The translations under genes and the position numbers were made by a program. This document shows positions 33,868 through 46,075 of a stretch of 64,000 nucleotides of DNA, in pieces. This DNA comes from Bimuria novae-zelandiae CBS 107.79 (Eukaryota; Ascomycota; Dothideomycetes; Pleosporales; Didymosphaeriaceae), in contig ML976658.1 in assembly GCA_010015655.1 (NCBI GenBank), forward strand, positions 619,030-683,029, given 5' to 3'. Within the stretch, counting starts at the first letter, position 1; every line of letters begins with the position of its first letter. The notes under the pieces are model-generated. The model was not told the DNA's origin. It was given only the letters and a program-made list of their open reading frames with translations, and ran no database searches.

Positions 33868-34465
33868 AGCGCGCGTGCTCTGGTGAGGATGGAATAGGTC
33901 TTGAGTAGAGGTGATGATTATTGAACGAGGGCTGATGAAGTCTTTCCGATGGATGAGATGTTGCACACGCCCGGGAGAGTAAACTGGGCATCAGTGGACG
34001 GAGGAAGACTTCCATAGTCAATGTATTCATTGAAACCATTAAAGATTTTATAGCATAACAATTACAAACCTGGATTAATAAGCTTCTTATATTAATAATA
34101 TGCGGATGCCAGCTCCCTTTTATACTACGGACTGCTGAGCTCTTGTCAGCGTCGTAGAGCACCTCTCTGTACCCTATCCTTAAGATCGGAGTGTACAGCT
34201 TGTGAGAACGAAAAAGTCCGATCCTGACAAAAAAGCTCATCGGTGAAACCAATCATTCAAGTGCCAACAATCACCACCAGACCATGCATCCCCATCACCA
34301 CTCCTATCACGCGCTCTTCAATCCCGCGCCACCTACCGTTTGCGCACAGCGCATCCTCCAAAACATTCGCATCCAACACTCCAACCCAAACCCACCATAA
34401 CCATCCTCAAGAAATCTCCTTTTTACAACATACAAGCACATCGTTTTAATTTAAAGTGCCGCACA
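33868..34465. other. Intergenic region
   Basis: About 600 bp with a short AT-rich stretch near 34040-34105 and a C/A-rich leader before the next ATG. No gene recognised. Confidence 0.45.
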
Positions 34466-37400
34466 ATGGGGTGGGAGACCTCTACTTCCCCTCCGCCTCA
34501 CGAGCGCCCGCACTCCGACGTCAAGTCCCCGTCTACCCGCGACGCACCCCGTGAACACCATCGTCGACTCAGTACTGGCATTTTATCAGGTTTCTATGAC
34601 CCCAAACAGCCTGCTCATGGGTACAGCGCTGCTGAAGCGCGTGCTCTAGCTCAGTTCCACTTTTTCGATGAAGACGCCACCACCGTTGAAGATGCGCAAT
34701 CAACGATTAAAAACATTGATCCCAAACCCAACCGTCATTTTGAATCCTCCAGTATTATGTTTAATACTTTCCTTGATACCGATATCTCTGAAACCCCGCC
34801 TCCACCTCAGCAACCCGAATACATCGACACCCCCACGTGGAAGCTAGAAGACCTCGTTCATCCGAGTGGTAGCCCAGTACTTGAGCGGGAGTATACACTG
34901 GATGCGAAATATGCATTCGAGCTCAACGAAGATCCTACGTTAGTGCTTCAGCAAAATGCAAAAGACGAATCCGCAGGCTCTACTCAGCAGGTCACGGAGA
35001 ACAAACAAGAGCCTGCAGCCGCTTTGGTTCCACGAGATCCAAAGCTACCAGCTCTCCGGGATAGCGTACTCGCCCATCAAGAGGAGCCTGCAGTCTCGGT
35101 CGCAAAGCAGGTTGCTGGGCCGAGTCACAGGGGCGCGAGCTTGAAACCGAAGATTGTGGAAATCAGTAAGAGTCAGTCTCATTCCGAACGCCCTTCAAAT
35201 ACGCGGAGGCGCTCAAATGAAGAACATGGCAGACAGAATCAGCTCCAGAAAAAGGGTGACAGCGACGCAAAAGATATCCGTGTTCGACGGAAGTCTGTCC
35301 CTGTGACGGCGGAACCTGGACCAGCTACTCCCGCAGAAACGCTGGAAGCGACACGAGAATGGCTAAATAGCCTCGCAGACAGAGAAGCCTCGAGCTGGAG
35401 CGATGAACCTGTCCTCGGGTCACCTATTCGGTCGAAAAAGCCATTATCGCTCTCCACAAAGCCAAAGACCTCACCATCTCGCAACAACCTACCTCTCGAC
35501 TCCGTTGCGTCTTCTTCAAAAGCCCCATCCTCCACCACTCCCGGCAGTAATGCTTCGCCGTCAAGCAAGAGAACCAATGATGATCATCCTATTCCAGCAC
35601 GACCTCCTAAGAATGCCCGACCAGCGACCCCAGGCCTTCCCTCACGCCCTACATCCCCACCCCTCCACCGCAACGCCGCCTCCACCCAGAAGCCCCTCTC
35701 ACAACCCGACCGCGAGAACTGGACCCTGTACAACCTCTCCTGCTGGTCCAACAAATCTTACCTCAAAGCCCTTCTCCGCGGCCCAGTCCTAGAATTCCGC
35801 ACCGAACCCCATGGCCCGCCATTCCTCAAAGACGTCCCCCAAGAAATGCTAAACTACTTCTGCGGTCCCGACCATCTCACCCGCCTCCTCACCTCCTACA
35901 GTCTCCCCGTCGGCCTGCAAAGAGAAACCGGAGAAGACTACAACGCGTTAGTTTTCCCCTCGGACCTCGTCAGCGCAACAGCGATCATGCGGATAGTGCG
36001 CTACATGCGCCGATGCTGCAACCGCACCGCCACCCTCACAAAACCACATTTCCAGCTCCGCGCACCGCCCTCACTCCAGGAAAACATGGAAACGATTCGC
36101 GCGTGCAATATCTTCGGGCTCTACGCCGACGCGCGCCGCCTCCAGTGCTTCCTCATCGACAAGAAGATCCCAGGGGGGAAGCTGAGCATGGAGGATGTAG
36201 AGGTGCTGTGGGAAGGGTATGATGGCGATCTGCGCGATTCCGGGTATACCGATGCGTTGCTTACGCATATTGTTTATAATGTTCTGGGGAAGGATAGCGT
36301 GGAGCGCGAGGAGCTGATGGTGTTGTTGGAGGAGGAGGCGTACGCGGGGCTGAGGGAGTTGGTGGGGTATGAGCTTGGTGTGAAGAAGGGGAGGGCAGAG
36401 GAGAAGCATGTGTTTATAGCGAGGAAGCAGAGGGAAAGGGAGGAGAGGGTTAGGAGGGGAAATGGTAAAGATAAGGGACCCAGTGAGCTCGAGATGTTCC
36501 AGGCGAAGAGGGGGCCGATGGTGCAGGGGAGGTTGCTGAGGGTGCTGAGTTATGATGCGTTGATGGAGACGGATAAGACGGCTGAGACGAGGTATAAGAG
36601 GAGGTCTGGGCTGGGGAGGAGAGCGGTGTCGACGCCGGAGTTGCTGGATGGAGAGCGAGATGGCGAGGATGGGGAGTTGGAGTCTGCGGGGTGGATGTAT
36701 CAGAATGCTTTGAAGGAGATTAAGGAGTATGGGTCGACTACGGATCTGAATGTCATAATGCGGGGTGGGACTGAGGAGGCAGAGGAGGCGGTCTGGCCCG
36801 AGATGAAAATAGTGAGGAGGCCCGTTCAATCCAGACCTTCGGCGCCGACGCCGAGCGGTCGAAAAGAGGAGCTCTATGGAATGAGAGAACCGTACGACCA
36901 GGAGACGGCAGAAATGATTAACCTACCAGCGCCACCAAAAGATCTTCACGGCGCACAGCGCCCGGAAAGGATATCGAATCCGATCAATCCTACCAAGCCC
37001 GTCAGCGAAGCCGTCAAAGTTCGCGAGGCCATAAAACGCAAGCTGACCATCCCTCAAACGACCAATAAACCTACGGACAATCCCTCCACCCAGCTAGAAC
37101 CGGCCAGGGGCATACACCACATCAACCTACAACAAGCATCCAAACCATACTATACAGACGAAGAACTCGCCCATTTTCTCCGTCCGCATCAGAATGGAGC
37201 ACCCAGATACACTGTCGATAAAGAAGTTCATCTCACGAATCTTCCTCTCCAAGAAGAACAAAATTTTGCACCAGTGCTGAAGGGCAGTGCAGCGGCGAGT
37301 TTGACCACGCAACCGCATCCTTCCCGTCGCCCTCGGGAAGCACTACGCGCGACTTCGCATGCTAGGTTAGATGCATTAAGAAATGGTGCTAGCAATGTTG

Positions 37401-37576
37401 GCAAGAGGCAACCCGGATCATCGGTTCAGCGGCGCCCGATAGCACAGAATCAGAGCGTGCTGAGAAGTCGGGCGGATCCATGGTGGAACACGTTAGGCGG
37501 CACCGCGTCTGCCACAGGGATGAAGAGCTCGAGCAAGCTGAAGCGGCTGTGGCACGAGGTGCGGAGTTTTGTTTGA
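34466..37576 (+). CDS. Large conserved-type fungal protein, unknown function, disordered ends
   Basis: 1,036 aa. I start at the ATG in ACAATGGGG at 34466; the frame is open upstream but without a good ATG. Residues 1 to about 400 and the final ~300 are low-complexity and Ser/Pro/charged-rich. A folded core at about residues 410-620 begins WTLYNLSCWSNKSYLKALL and continues FLKDVPQEMLNYFCG, DLVSATAIMRIVRYMRRCC, LQENMETIRACNIFGLYADA and YTDALLTHIVYNVLG. This alternation of short strands and helices is reminiscent of a BTB/POZ-type fold, but I cannot confirm it. A basic coiled stretch (RKQREREERVRRGNGKDK) follows. Codon use is normal and no introns are needed. Confidence 0.75.
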   Translation: MGWETSTSPPPHERPHSDVKSPSTRDAPREHHRRLSTGILSGFYDPKQPAHGYSAAEARALAQFHFFDEDATTVEDAQSTIKNIDPKPNRHFESSSIMFNTFLDTDISETPPPPQQPEYIDTPTWKLEDLVHPSGSPVLEREYTLDAKYAFELNEDPTLVLQQNAKDESAGSTQQVTENKQEPAAALVPRDPKLPALRDSVLAHQEEPAVSVAKQVAGPSHRGASLKPKIVEISKSQSHSERPSNTRRRSNEEHGRQNQLQKKGDSDAKDIRVRRKSVPVTAEPGPATPAETLEATREWLNSLADREASSWSDEPVLGSPIRSKKPLSLSTKPKTSPSRNNLPLDSVASSSKAPSSTTPGSNASPSSKRTNDDHPIPARPPKNARPATPGLPSRPTSPPLHRNAASTQKPLSQPDRENWTLYNLSCWSNKSYLKALLRGPVLEFRTEPHGPPFLKDVPQEMLNYFCGPDHLTRLLTSYSLPVGLQRETGEDYNALVFPSDLVSATAIMRIVRYMRRCCNRTATLTKPHFQLRAPPSLQENMETIRACNIFGLYADARRLQCFLIDKKIPGGKLSMEDVEVLWEGYDGDLRDSGYTDALLTHIVYNVLGKDSVEREELMVLLEEEAYAGLRELVGYELGVKKGRAEEKHVFIARKQREREERVRRGNGKDKGPSELEMFQAKRGPMVQGRLLRVLSYDALMETDKTAETRYKRRSGLGRRAVSTPELLDGERDGEDGELESAGWMYQNALKEIKEYGSTTDLNVIMRGGTEEAEEAVWPEMKIVRRPVQSRPSAPTPSGRKEELYGMREPYDQETAEMINLPAPPKDLHGAQRPERISNPINPTKPVSEAVKVREAIKRKLTIPQTTNKPTDNPSTQLEPARGIHHINLQQASKPYYTDEELAHFLRPHQNGAPRYTVDKEVHLTNLPLQEEQNFAPVLKGSAAASLTTQPHPSRRPREALRATSHARLDALRNGASNVGKRQPGSSVQRRPIAQNQSVLRSRADPWWNTLGGTASATGMKSSSKLKRLWHEVRSFV

Positions 37577-38086
37577 TGGATACTTTGATGTATTACGCAC
37601 GATCTTTACTGGAGTCTCTTTTGTTGCGTCCAAGGTCGGGTGAGCAGGAGTTGTTTGGATGCTATGAGGTGTTTAGTCAGTAGGTATGGTTGGATATGGT
37701 AGGTAGAAACCGCGGTACTGGGGTTGGTAGTTCCACTGTTCCTCGTGCAGGCCCGTCCATGGTCCGCGACGACCTGACTCCAGCGCCCCACAAAAGACAC
37801 ATTGAATTTGATCCTGAGCAATCCATCCACACCATTGCGGCGGAAGCGCGCAGAAGTCGGGCAAGAAGAAGATGAAGAAGATGAAGAAGAGAAAGAAGAA
37901 TAGATATCTTGACTAAGGAAGTGGTGGTACGAGGTGTTGAATCCCCGTTATGGAAGGAAAAGCATGCGCCACCACAGCCACAATGACGCAGCGCACGCGT
38001 CGTCCCGCCTTTGCAGCGCTCCACGACGTCGACAACCAAGCACGCGTATTTGTGCGTGCTGCCTCGGCCATGCTTCCTAGAACAAT
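37577..38086. other. Intergenic region with GA-rich tract
   Basis: 510 bp. A (GAAGAT/GAAGAA)n purine tract lies at about 37864-37900. Otherwise featureless. Confidence 0.5.
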
Positions 38087-40246
38087 ATGTCGACATCTCT
38101 CTCCCCCGCGCAGACGCACGCCCTCTTCGACATCTTGATCCACCACCAGCTGTACGCCGAAATTGAAGCGTTTAAGTACCCCAGCACCATCGAGCAGTAT
38201 GGCTTCCCCTTCGGCAAGGCGGACGGCGTGCAGACGACGTCACCGCTGCTGCAGAACATGCTGAACAAGTTTGTGCTGCGGCTGCCGGGCGTGAAGAATC
38301 TCGCGCTGGACTTTTGGCAGGACAAGATGCGCGTGCTGGTGACGAAGCTGGGCGAGGCGGAGCTGTCGGAGAGCTACGACAAGGGCGCGATAGGCGCACG
38401 CAAGGCGCTGGCGACGGCGATAAGTAGCCTGCTGGAGTACGTCGCGCGGGGCATGCTTGGCGGCTACCCCGTGGGGAAGCGGCACGAGGAGGGGAGCAAG
38501 AAGGAGTACGACACGAAGAAGCCCGAGGACGTGCTGCAGGCGTGGGACGATGGCATGCGAGACATGATCTACGGCGACCTGCTGGACGAGCTGTTTGAAA
38601 AGGTCGCCCAGTCGGACAAGCTGGAGCAGCATTCCAGCGCCGTACAGGCGGCCCACGAGTACATCCTGTTGAAGTGAGTCGCATCCATGCATTGTTGAGG
38701 GAGGCTATCTAAGTCGCAAAGCCTCGCTTCCTTCCTCCACCACGTCTTCATCATGTCGCCCGACGGCCAGTACCTCCTCCGCCTCCTCGAGAACATCCAC
38801 CGCCTGATCCCGTACATGATGGTGCGCCAGACACTGCGCGTGGGAAACGCCGCGACCATGATCAACGGCATGGTCCGCCTCGTGCTGGCAAAGCTCTCCG
38901 TGACGGGCGTGACCAACTGGCTGGGTCTGACCAACAACCCCAACGACGGCATGAACCTCATGCAGCAGATCATGTCCACCGTCATGGCGTGGGATACGTC
39001 CGAGTTCCAGAAGCGCGCCCAGAAGCTGGAGTCCTGCAAAGACGCGCCCAAGAAAGAAGTCTTCAAGGCCATCAAGACCTACGTCTATGCTTCCAAAGAC
39101 AGACACGACGCCGCGCGCAATATTTCGCACCAAGAATCAAAGTCGATCATCGCAGTCATCCTCGAAACGTCCGACCCGCCTCTGGAGCCCACATCCCTGA
39201 CTGAACACCAACACACCGTCGCCCTCGAGTACTACAGCAACTATCTCTCGATAAGAGACAGAGAAGAGCTCACAAAGATCCTCTGCAAGCTCCAACCCGA
39301 CGTCCTCACCTCCTCCATGAAGGACCTCGTCGCAGCCTTCGACCCCATCATCCGCGCCGTCCACAACGCAGTCGACCTCTCGGGCACCGTCTACGACGCC
39401 GAAATCTTCATCACCGACCTGATCAAAGTGTCCAAACCCAAAAAGCCCTCCGGAAACGGCAGCCGACCCAGCAGCCGCGCCAGCTCTCCCGACCGCCACA
39501 CGCCCGCCAGCATCGCCCACTCCAACAACGGCGCACACGTCCCCACGGTCGAAGACTACGTCCAACTCCTGCGAAAACACATGCCCTCGGCCCACAAATT
39601 CCTCCACCAAGTCTGCAAAAACGCGCCGGACCTCGCAAACCAGTACCGCGACTATGCCCGTGCCGTCCTCGCCGAGTTCCACGTCGACAGTGACGCCACC
39701 GACGACCAAGCCGCCCACGCCGCAGGTAACATGACGGCCCCGCTGCAATCTCTGTTCTCGATCCTCGCGCCGGAGAAGCAAGACCAGCTGAAGAAGCTGC
39801 TCGGCCAGCACGAGACGCACCTGCAAAGTTTGAAAAAGACGTCGCACACCCGCCTCGAGACCATGATGTTCTCAGGTTCGCCGTCGAAGCCGAATGGTGG
39901 GAAAGGGACTACGCACGGCCCTGGCATGTACCTCGCGCGCTGGCACGCGCTGCTGGATAGCTGCTACATCACGCCTGCGACGCTGCACGGGCCCGTGCGT
40001 CGCGGGTGGGAGGTCAAGGGCGAGCTGGATGGGAAGGGGCTTAAGACGTTGAGTCCCACTGTGGGTGGGAATGCCAAGGGGAGGGATATGATGGAGGTGG
40101 GCGATGCGGATGGGACGGACGATGCGGTGGAGCGGAGGGAGAGGAAGAGGGATGCGGGGGAGGAAGATAGGGTGAAGAGCGTTTGGTTGGGCATGGAGAG
40201 GGGGTGGGTGGGCGTTTGTCGGGGGTTGGAGGTTATGGGGGATTAA
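38087..40246 (+). CDS. PXB/DUF3818-type PX-associated protein (Lec1-like)
   Basis: Exons 38087-38673 and 38722-40246 (48-bp intron, GTGAGT...AAAG, chosen because it keeps phase); 703 aa. The N-terminus (LSPAQTHALFDILIHHQLYAEIEAFK, then SPLLQNMLNKFVLRLPGVKNL) and the stretch after the intron (SFLHHVFIMSPDGQYLLRLLENIHRLIPY) match the PX-associated/DUF3818 architecture of yeast YPR097W (Lec1). That protein is a lipid-binding factor affecting ergosterol and lipid droplets, so this one is likely a peripheral membrane lipid-trafficking protein (inference). I see no PX domain, so this is either the PX-less fungal version or PX has diverged. A disordered Ser/Pro linker lies at about residues 415-450. 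Confidence 0.75.
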
Positions 40247-41221
40247 GGGGTGTATGCTTTATGATGTTTCTTAGGGTGGAATTGAGTCTGACGATTAGAT
40301 GGCTTCACCTGGGTCAGGCCGTTGGGTATCAAGCACGGGTGTGTACTCTGCTGGATTGCACGTCTTGGACACGTTTCTTGCATATGCATACTTCTTTGGC
40401 AACGTAGCTACACTTGCCATAAGAAGGCAATTAGCATGTTTTACAAATACAGACGATGATACGATAAATCATCCTCTTCGCCGTTAGCGTCCTAGCTCTG
40501 CCTGAAATAACCTGTTGGTCAGAAAACGCAGCGGGACGTCAGATTTCGCGGACACGGAGTTAGCGTAGCCTTGCGCACCCCGCTCTACTGCATGCTTTAG
40601 GTACGGATGCGCAAGGCGAGTACGCAGCGGAGGCGGGGTAGCAGGAGGTAAGGAGGTGTGGGTATGGGGTATGCGGCAGGGATGAGCAGCATGGGTACTC
40701 CGCCGCTCCAACAGAGCCATTCTACAAAGCTTAATTTGGTCATGTATAGCGTAGGTTAGCGGACCAGTAAGTTTTCCAGGAATCCGTATAGAGACGTAAG
40801 CAGAGTAATACTAAAATATCTACAGATATCGCAACGCGACGAGAACGGCAATTTTTACTAGGTTTTTAGGATGCACCGCTATCTCTTATTCTTGCGTTCA
40901 AACAGCGCAGCTTTCTGCACCGCGCCCCCCACCCACCAAGATCACCACGGACGTAGCCTAGAGTAGAAGGTTCGTGTTATTTGCTCCAGCCTCTTGTGCT
41001 CAGTGTGGTTGGGTCCATGGTGTTGATTTACACCCGTGCCGCCGGCAAATCTGCACTTTTCTGACAACGCAGCTGCGAGCATGACAGCGCGGCAGAGAGA
41101 GGGGGGTGGGGGGGAGTAAGCATTTAGGCAGTTTCTGGTCATCGATAAGCTGTTGCAGACCATGGACGCGGACTTGGGAGGCGTGGGTGTGCGGAGGAGT
41201 GCGTTGGATCGGAGCGGGGTG

Positions 41222-41267
41222 CATGTGCGGGTGTGGCATGTGCGGGTGTGGCATGTGCGGGTGTGTG
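41222..41267. repeat. 15-bp minisatellite, about 3 copies
   Basis: CATGTGCGGGTGTGG repeated three times in tandem. The copies are nearly identical. Confidence 0.8.
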
Positions 41268-41594
41268 GTGTGGATGCGTCCGATGCTTGTACCCAACTCG
41301 ATGGTGGAGGATTTTGAGGCGTGTGTGGCGTGGAGTGGGTAAATGGAAAATGTGGGAGATTGTTAGGTTGTGATAGTGCCGTTTTGGGGAGATGTGAGTG
41401 ATCGGGTGCAGCGTAGGAGATGGATCGGTGAGACATTCAAATACCCATGAGACTTGAACAGCGTCCGTAGGGAAGTGCAATGAATGATTGGCACCCTGTG
41501 CCTCAGAAACTTGGGAATCGTATTGTCTTCGTGTGCTTGGACAGGCGACTCGCTGCCTTTCTTGACAGGGTATATTGGCTTGGCGCTCTCCTAA

Positions 41595-42060
41595 CAACGA
41601 TATTTAGCTTAATAACTTAATAAAATACGTTAAATTATTAGCTGCTACTTAGTATATAGCTTTTACATAAAAAATTAGATTTTACTTTTACTTTAGTTTT
41701 ATAACGCATTTTTTATAATAACTATGGTAAGTCCCCTTGTATTTCTCATTACTATACTTAAACTAATATATATAAATCTATATAAATTACGTATAATATA
41801 AAGCTACCTACTTTAGGTTCTATACTAATAATAAAAATTCTATAGCCTATACGTTAGGCAAGCTATATTACTATTATAGAATAAAATAATAAATTAGTAA
41901 CGTTAAGTACAGCTTTACGCAGCTAAAAGTTATGAATAATATATTTTAAAAGGAAAAGTATAGCAATATAAAAACTTAGTTAAAGCAGGTGCTTACTATA
42001 AATTTATATAAGTAATAGTAAGAATAGACTAATTCTAGTCAGGATAGTTTCTATGTTGTA
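41595..42060. mobile_element. RIP-mutated transposon relic, class unknown
   Basis: About 465 bp, strongly AT-rich with abundant TA and few CA/TG, like the interior of the hAT/copia block. No terminal repeats or coding motif could be recovered. Confidence 0.5.
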
Positions 42061-43078
42061 CTAAGGAGATATATAAGACGCCCTCGCTGAGCCGAGCCCT
42101 GGCTGCGCAGCAGGCGATTACACCTTACCTATCGCATAGATTGCTCGTTTGAGCAGTCCATATCGCTCACACTCATCGGTATCCCCTCACTATGTAACAA
42201 CCAACTCGCCACCCTATCTACAAAATCGCCTTCTAGTACATCCGTCCATCTGTTATACTATTCGTCTTTGATTTGCTTTAAACCCTTGGTGATGTGTAGT
42301 AAAAAAAACCTGTCCTACGGCTTTAAACCACCCAACCCTATCAGATCCAATCCGCCAGTCTCAGGGCCAAGCTCCATCAGGCCCCTACACTAATCACTAA
42401 GCTCCAACCTCCTGCATCACACTACCACAGGGACCCTCCTTGTTACTTTTGTTGGATTAGTAAAAAAAAACCCTATAGCACCAAGGGTCTTATACCCATC
42501 CTTTTGCACTCCAAGTTACAGAGCGACACCCCGTAAAGTAATCATTCCGGCTGTGTTTTTTTATCCATGACGTTGAAACAGCCTGTGCGCACGGCTCGTG
42601 GGTGCGGCATGTGATGTTGTGACGGCGCCCAGCTGCACAGGCGGTGATGGGCGGAAGCCCGCGGACGGCTTCGGAGCCCAATACGTTCCGGGGTCGGGGC
42701 GGGAGCACTAGGAGGCGGGAGATCAGCTGCGTGACTTCATAGACGTTTTGGAGTAGCGTGGCGTGTGGTGGTAGGAGATTGTGATGCAGGAGTGATCGGA
42801 GTGAGGTGTGATGCTCCAGTTTAGGAGAATCCATAGGTATCGTGATTGTTGGATTTTGAATCTTGCATCAGACGAACTGATACCTGTGAATAGCACTGCT
42901 ATTGAAATGTTACACTGGCAGTCTATGCCCAATGTCCATAGTCTTACATGTACTCATACTGCGATAATGGTATCTCTCAATCCAAACCTGAAAATCCAAA
43001 AACGCCATACCATACCATCCCTTCCAACAAGTGAAACCCCAAAAGTGAAAGCGTATAGCGAAAAAAAAGCAATTTGCC

Positions 43079-45145
43079 CTACCACATATACATCTTCTCC
43101 GGTAACCTCGCGGGATCCACGACCCGGAGCCCAACCTCTCCCTCCTCCCACGCGACCCCCTGCACACTCAACGTCCACGCGACAAGCACCAGTCTCGCCA
43201 CCATAACGATAGTCTGCACATCCAGCGGCAGTGCCCCCTTGAGCACGCTCTCAACCAGCAGGCTAAGATTCTGCGTCGGGAACGTGCCCGACTGGCGGCC
43301 GCTAGCCACGCTCGCCGGGCCATCCGGCGAAGTCGTGCCGGAAGAGGGATTCGAGTACCGCGAGCGGCGCCGGGTATCGCGCCGGGAGACGGTCGAGGCG
43401 CGCTTGCTCTGCACGCCAGATGGTGTAGATAGGATGGTGTCGCTGATGAGGTGCGCGGCGACGGCATCCTCGTAGGAGCGCTGCATCTCGGATTTCATGC
43501 CCTCTCTGACGGCAGCGAGGACGCCTGCGGGGCTGATGTCCGGCACGAGCGCCATCAGACGTTCCAGGAGCGTCGTGTAGCGGGACATGCGAGCGACTTT
43601 GTCGGCGAGCGCTTCGTCGGTGAGGATACCAGTGGCAAGCTTGGCGAGGCGCTCGTTCTTGCGGAAGCGCAAGTGCGTGTTTGCGTCCTCGAGGAGCGGG
43701 CCGAAGAGCTGGAGGTGGGACGCCTGGCGGTGGACCTTTTCGACCAAGGCGTCGAGGCGCTGGAGGAGACGACCGGGGACGAGACCTCCAGATGCGACGA
43801 ATTGCACCGTTTTGATGAGTGGGACGGAAGCAAAGGGAGTGAAGCCGCCGGTGAAGACGAGGTCTCCAATAGCGTGGACCAGGCGGGAAGTTGAGTTTGC
43901 AGAGGTAGAAGGTGCAATTATATGAAAATTGGGTGCGCGGGAATTGGGAAGGCGAGCGAGGAACTGAGCTCCTCTAGTGTCAGCGCCAGTCGGTTGTAGA
44001 TACGTGCCTGTCCCTGCTTTGAGAAGCTCCAATGTGTTTTCTGTGATGACGATGCTGTGGACGATTTTACGATCTGATGCAAACGGTATCGAGCCAGATG
44101 CGAGATGTTTTGCGTGCAAAGTCGAGTAGCCAGAGCCTTTAGCAGGTAGCTGTGAAACGTTTCGCTTGTTTGATACCATTGAGATGTGGTATGACCTGTC
44201 GCTGGTCGCAGTTGCAGCGAGGGAGACTCCCAGAGCGCCCTTGTAGGTATTCGCCCAGCTTACGCACCTCTCGTCTTGAGCGTCTAGGCTGATGTCCACG
44301 GGACTTCCCAGTATTACCGATAATGCTGCAAACTCATACGTGGTCACCGGAAGAGCTGTATGTCCCTGGAAATGCAAAGCATGCTGCAAGTCCTGGTCCC
44401 AGTATGTGTGCACCGGGCCTGGGCCACCCGCCGTGAACGGCAAATCATTGAGCAGGGGAACCAAATTGACTATTGAGGACCTCTTGACCGACCGGGCTCG
44501 AGTAAGCTCGGTCAAATCGACCGATTGCCTGAAGACGTCGATCGACTTCCGTGATGCTCGCTTGTGCAATTCTGGGCTGCGTGGTGGTGAAACACTGACT
44601 GAATGCATCCGCTGCACCTTCTTGGTCGATGAAAGGAACTTCGTAATCTCTGAGGTGTAGGCCCCTCTTTCAGCCACGGGGCGGTTTCGCAACTCATTCG
44701 CAAATGCGTCGTACACGTCCTGGAGTGACAACTCGCCAATAGTACCGTCAAGAACGTTGAATATGGAGGAAGAGAAAGTATTTTCGTCTCCCGCCTTGAT
44801 GATGCCCGAAAGCGTAGGCACCCAGTGCCCTTGCTCCCTCCTTGGATTGGAGAGTAGTTTCACAGACCGGGCTCGTGAGGGTAGTGACTTCTCTCGCTGC
44901 TGAACGGGGTCGACAGAGCGTTCAACATCGGGTTGGTCCTTGGAGGACTTGTTGTGGCTCCACAAAAAACGAGCGATGACAACCATGATGGCAATGAGTA
45001 TAAGACTGGGAACAAGGCTCGCTGCGACGATATCGCGCTGGCACATGAAGGGCAAGGGTGATATGTAATAAATAGTGAATGGTCGCTGGGGCTCGCTAAA
45101 GATACACCCAGCCATTGACGCCCAATCGGACGGCGAGGAAGGCAC
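43079..45145 (-). CDS. Fungal membrane-anchored protein of unknown function
   Basis: 688 aa, single exon. One hydrophobic segment near the N-terminus (AASLVPSLILIAIMVVIARFLW, about residues 41-62) is a probable transmembrane anchor. It is followed by a basic linker and a large soluble region with FNVLDGTIGELSLQDVYDAF, a mixed alpha/beta middle (HTALPVTTYEFAALSVILGS ... YKGALGVSLAATATSDRSYH), helices near 500-560, a Ser/Arg-rich disordered stretch (RRDTRRRSRYSNPSSG) and a hydrophobic C-terminal helix (LPLDVQTIVMVARLVLVAW). I recognise the general look of a Pezizomycotina-specific family but know no function. A downstream Met (MCQRDIV) just before the membrane segment is an alternative start. 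Confidence 0.7.
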   Translation of the reverse strand: MPSSPSDWASMAGCIFSEPQRPFTIYYISPLPFMCQRDIVAASLVPSLILIAIMVVIARFLWSHNKSSKDQPDVERSVDPVQQREKSLPSRARSVKLLSNPRREQGHWVPTLSGIIKAGDENTFSSSIFNVLDGTIGELSLQDVYDAFANELRNRPVAERGAYTSEITKFLSSTKKVQRMHSVSVSPPRSPELHKRASRKSIDVFRQSVDLTELTRARSVKRSSIVNLVPLLNDLPFTAGGPGPVHTYWDQDLQHALHFQGHTALPVTTYEFAALSVILGSPVDISLDAQDERCVSWANTYKGALGVSLAATATSDRSYHISMVSNKRNVSQLPAKGSGYSTLHAKHLASGSIPFASDRKIVHSIVITENTLELLKAGTGTYLQPTGADTRGAQFLARLPNSRAPNFHIIAPSTSANSTSRLVHAIGDLVFTGGFTPFASVPLIKTVQFVASGGLVPGRLLQRLDALVEKVHRQASHLQLFGPLLEDANTHLRFRKNERLAKLATGILTDEALADKVARMSRYTTLLERLMALVPDISPAGVLAAVREGMKSEMQRSYEDAVAAHLISDTILSTPSGVQSKRASTVSRRDTRRRSRYSNPSSGTTSPDGPASVASGRQSGTFPTQNLSLLVESVLKGALPLDVQTIVMVARLVLVAWTLSVQGVAWEEGEVGLRVVDPARLPEKMYMW

Positions 45146-46075
45146 GAAGTCCGACCTACGATCCTGCGCCGCCGAAAACCCTGGTTACTGTGAAAGGCGC
45201 CTACCACGGCGCAAAACGGCCGCCATGCTAGTTCTGACGCGATCAGAAGCCTGCTAATGACGGAGGCACCGGGTGTGTTGAACAGCCTCCGATCAACAAG
45301 CGCGCTGGCTGATGAGCAGAGGCTGGAGACGAGGATTACATCTTGCAATTGAACCTGCACGACAGACACAACGAAGCGCACCTCCCCAACGCTGACGCCG
45401 GCTACGCCTTTACTGCCGCCAGCACGCAGAGCCAGGACGCCCTCCCATGGAAGCCCAAACTTCCTTTTCCGGCGTTCCCTAACACCTCAATGAGTAAGGC
45501 ATTTCAAAGAACTCGGCAAAATCACAGCGAGTGGGTCCGGACTCCGAGCACCCGCATTACCGAGTCGATCTCTTTGTCTCTACGGGCGCACCTTAATTGC
45601 GCGCTAGCTCTGCATCCGCATCCGTTGGTAAAGCTTACCTGCACGCTGATCGTCGGACTGCACTTGATCGTCCATGCATCCCACGCGGCGCAAATTTAAT
45701 CAAGCAATCATCGACGCAGGGGTCACGTCGCGGGTAGATGAATGACAGCAGATATAGAGTGGCTTACTATAGTGCGGCAAAGCTGGTACAACGTTGTTGT
45801 AGTTCTGACTCTTCTTTTCTGACAGGTGGTGACAGCTCTAGACAGGACAGGGTCTTTTAGTGGCATTCGCCCCCGTGCCCGCCGCGCAGGAGAATGAAAC
45901 CTGACATGAACCAAAGTTTGGGTAATGGGGAAGGTTCTGGTTCTTCAGCCAGGCATCGACAGTTCGTGGCGGCCCATCTTGCATGGAATTGGCGGTCAAG
46001 ACAAATTTTGTTGGTGGATCCTTAACCCCGCCATAGGCCGAGAATGCTTCCTTTTTGGTAAACATCTGGCCAAGC
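45146..46075. other. Intergenic region
   Basis: 930 bp between the membrane-protein gene and the transcription-factor pseudogene. Short ORFs only; none shows family motifs. Confidence 0.45.

Larger units (their letters stand above)
40247..43078. other. 2.8-kb intergenic region with repeat debris
   Basis: No convincing gene. It holds a short G/T-rich minisatellite (41222-41267), an AT-rich TpA-dense patch (41595-42060) typical of an old RIP-mutated transposon fragment, and single-base runs near 42300 and 42465. Confidence 0.55.

Noticed and set aside
34340..34465. N-terminal extension of the 34.4-kb gene
   Set aside because: The extension begins at a TTG rather than an ATG and is C/A-rich leader-like sequence. 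The ATG at 34466 has a good context.
36071..36829. 252-aa minus ORF opposite the large 34.4-kb gene
   Set aside because: Low-complexity Pro/His/Leu-rich antisense of the plus-strand coding sequence; no independent support.
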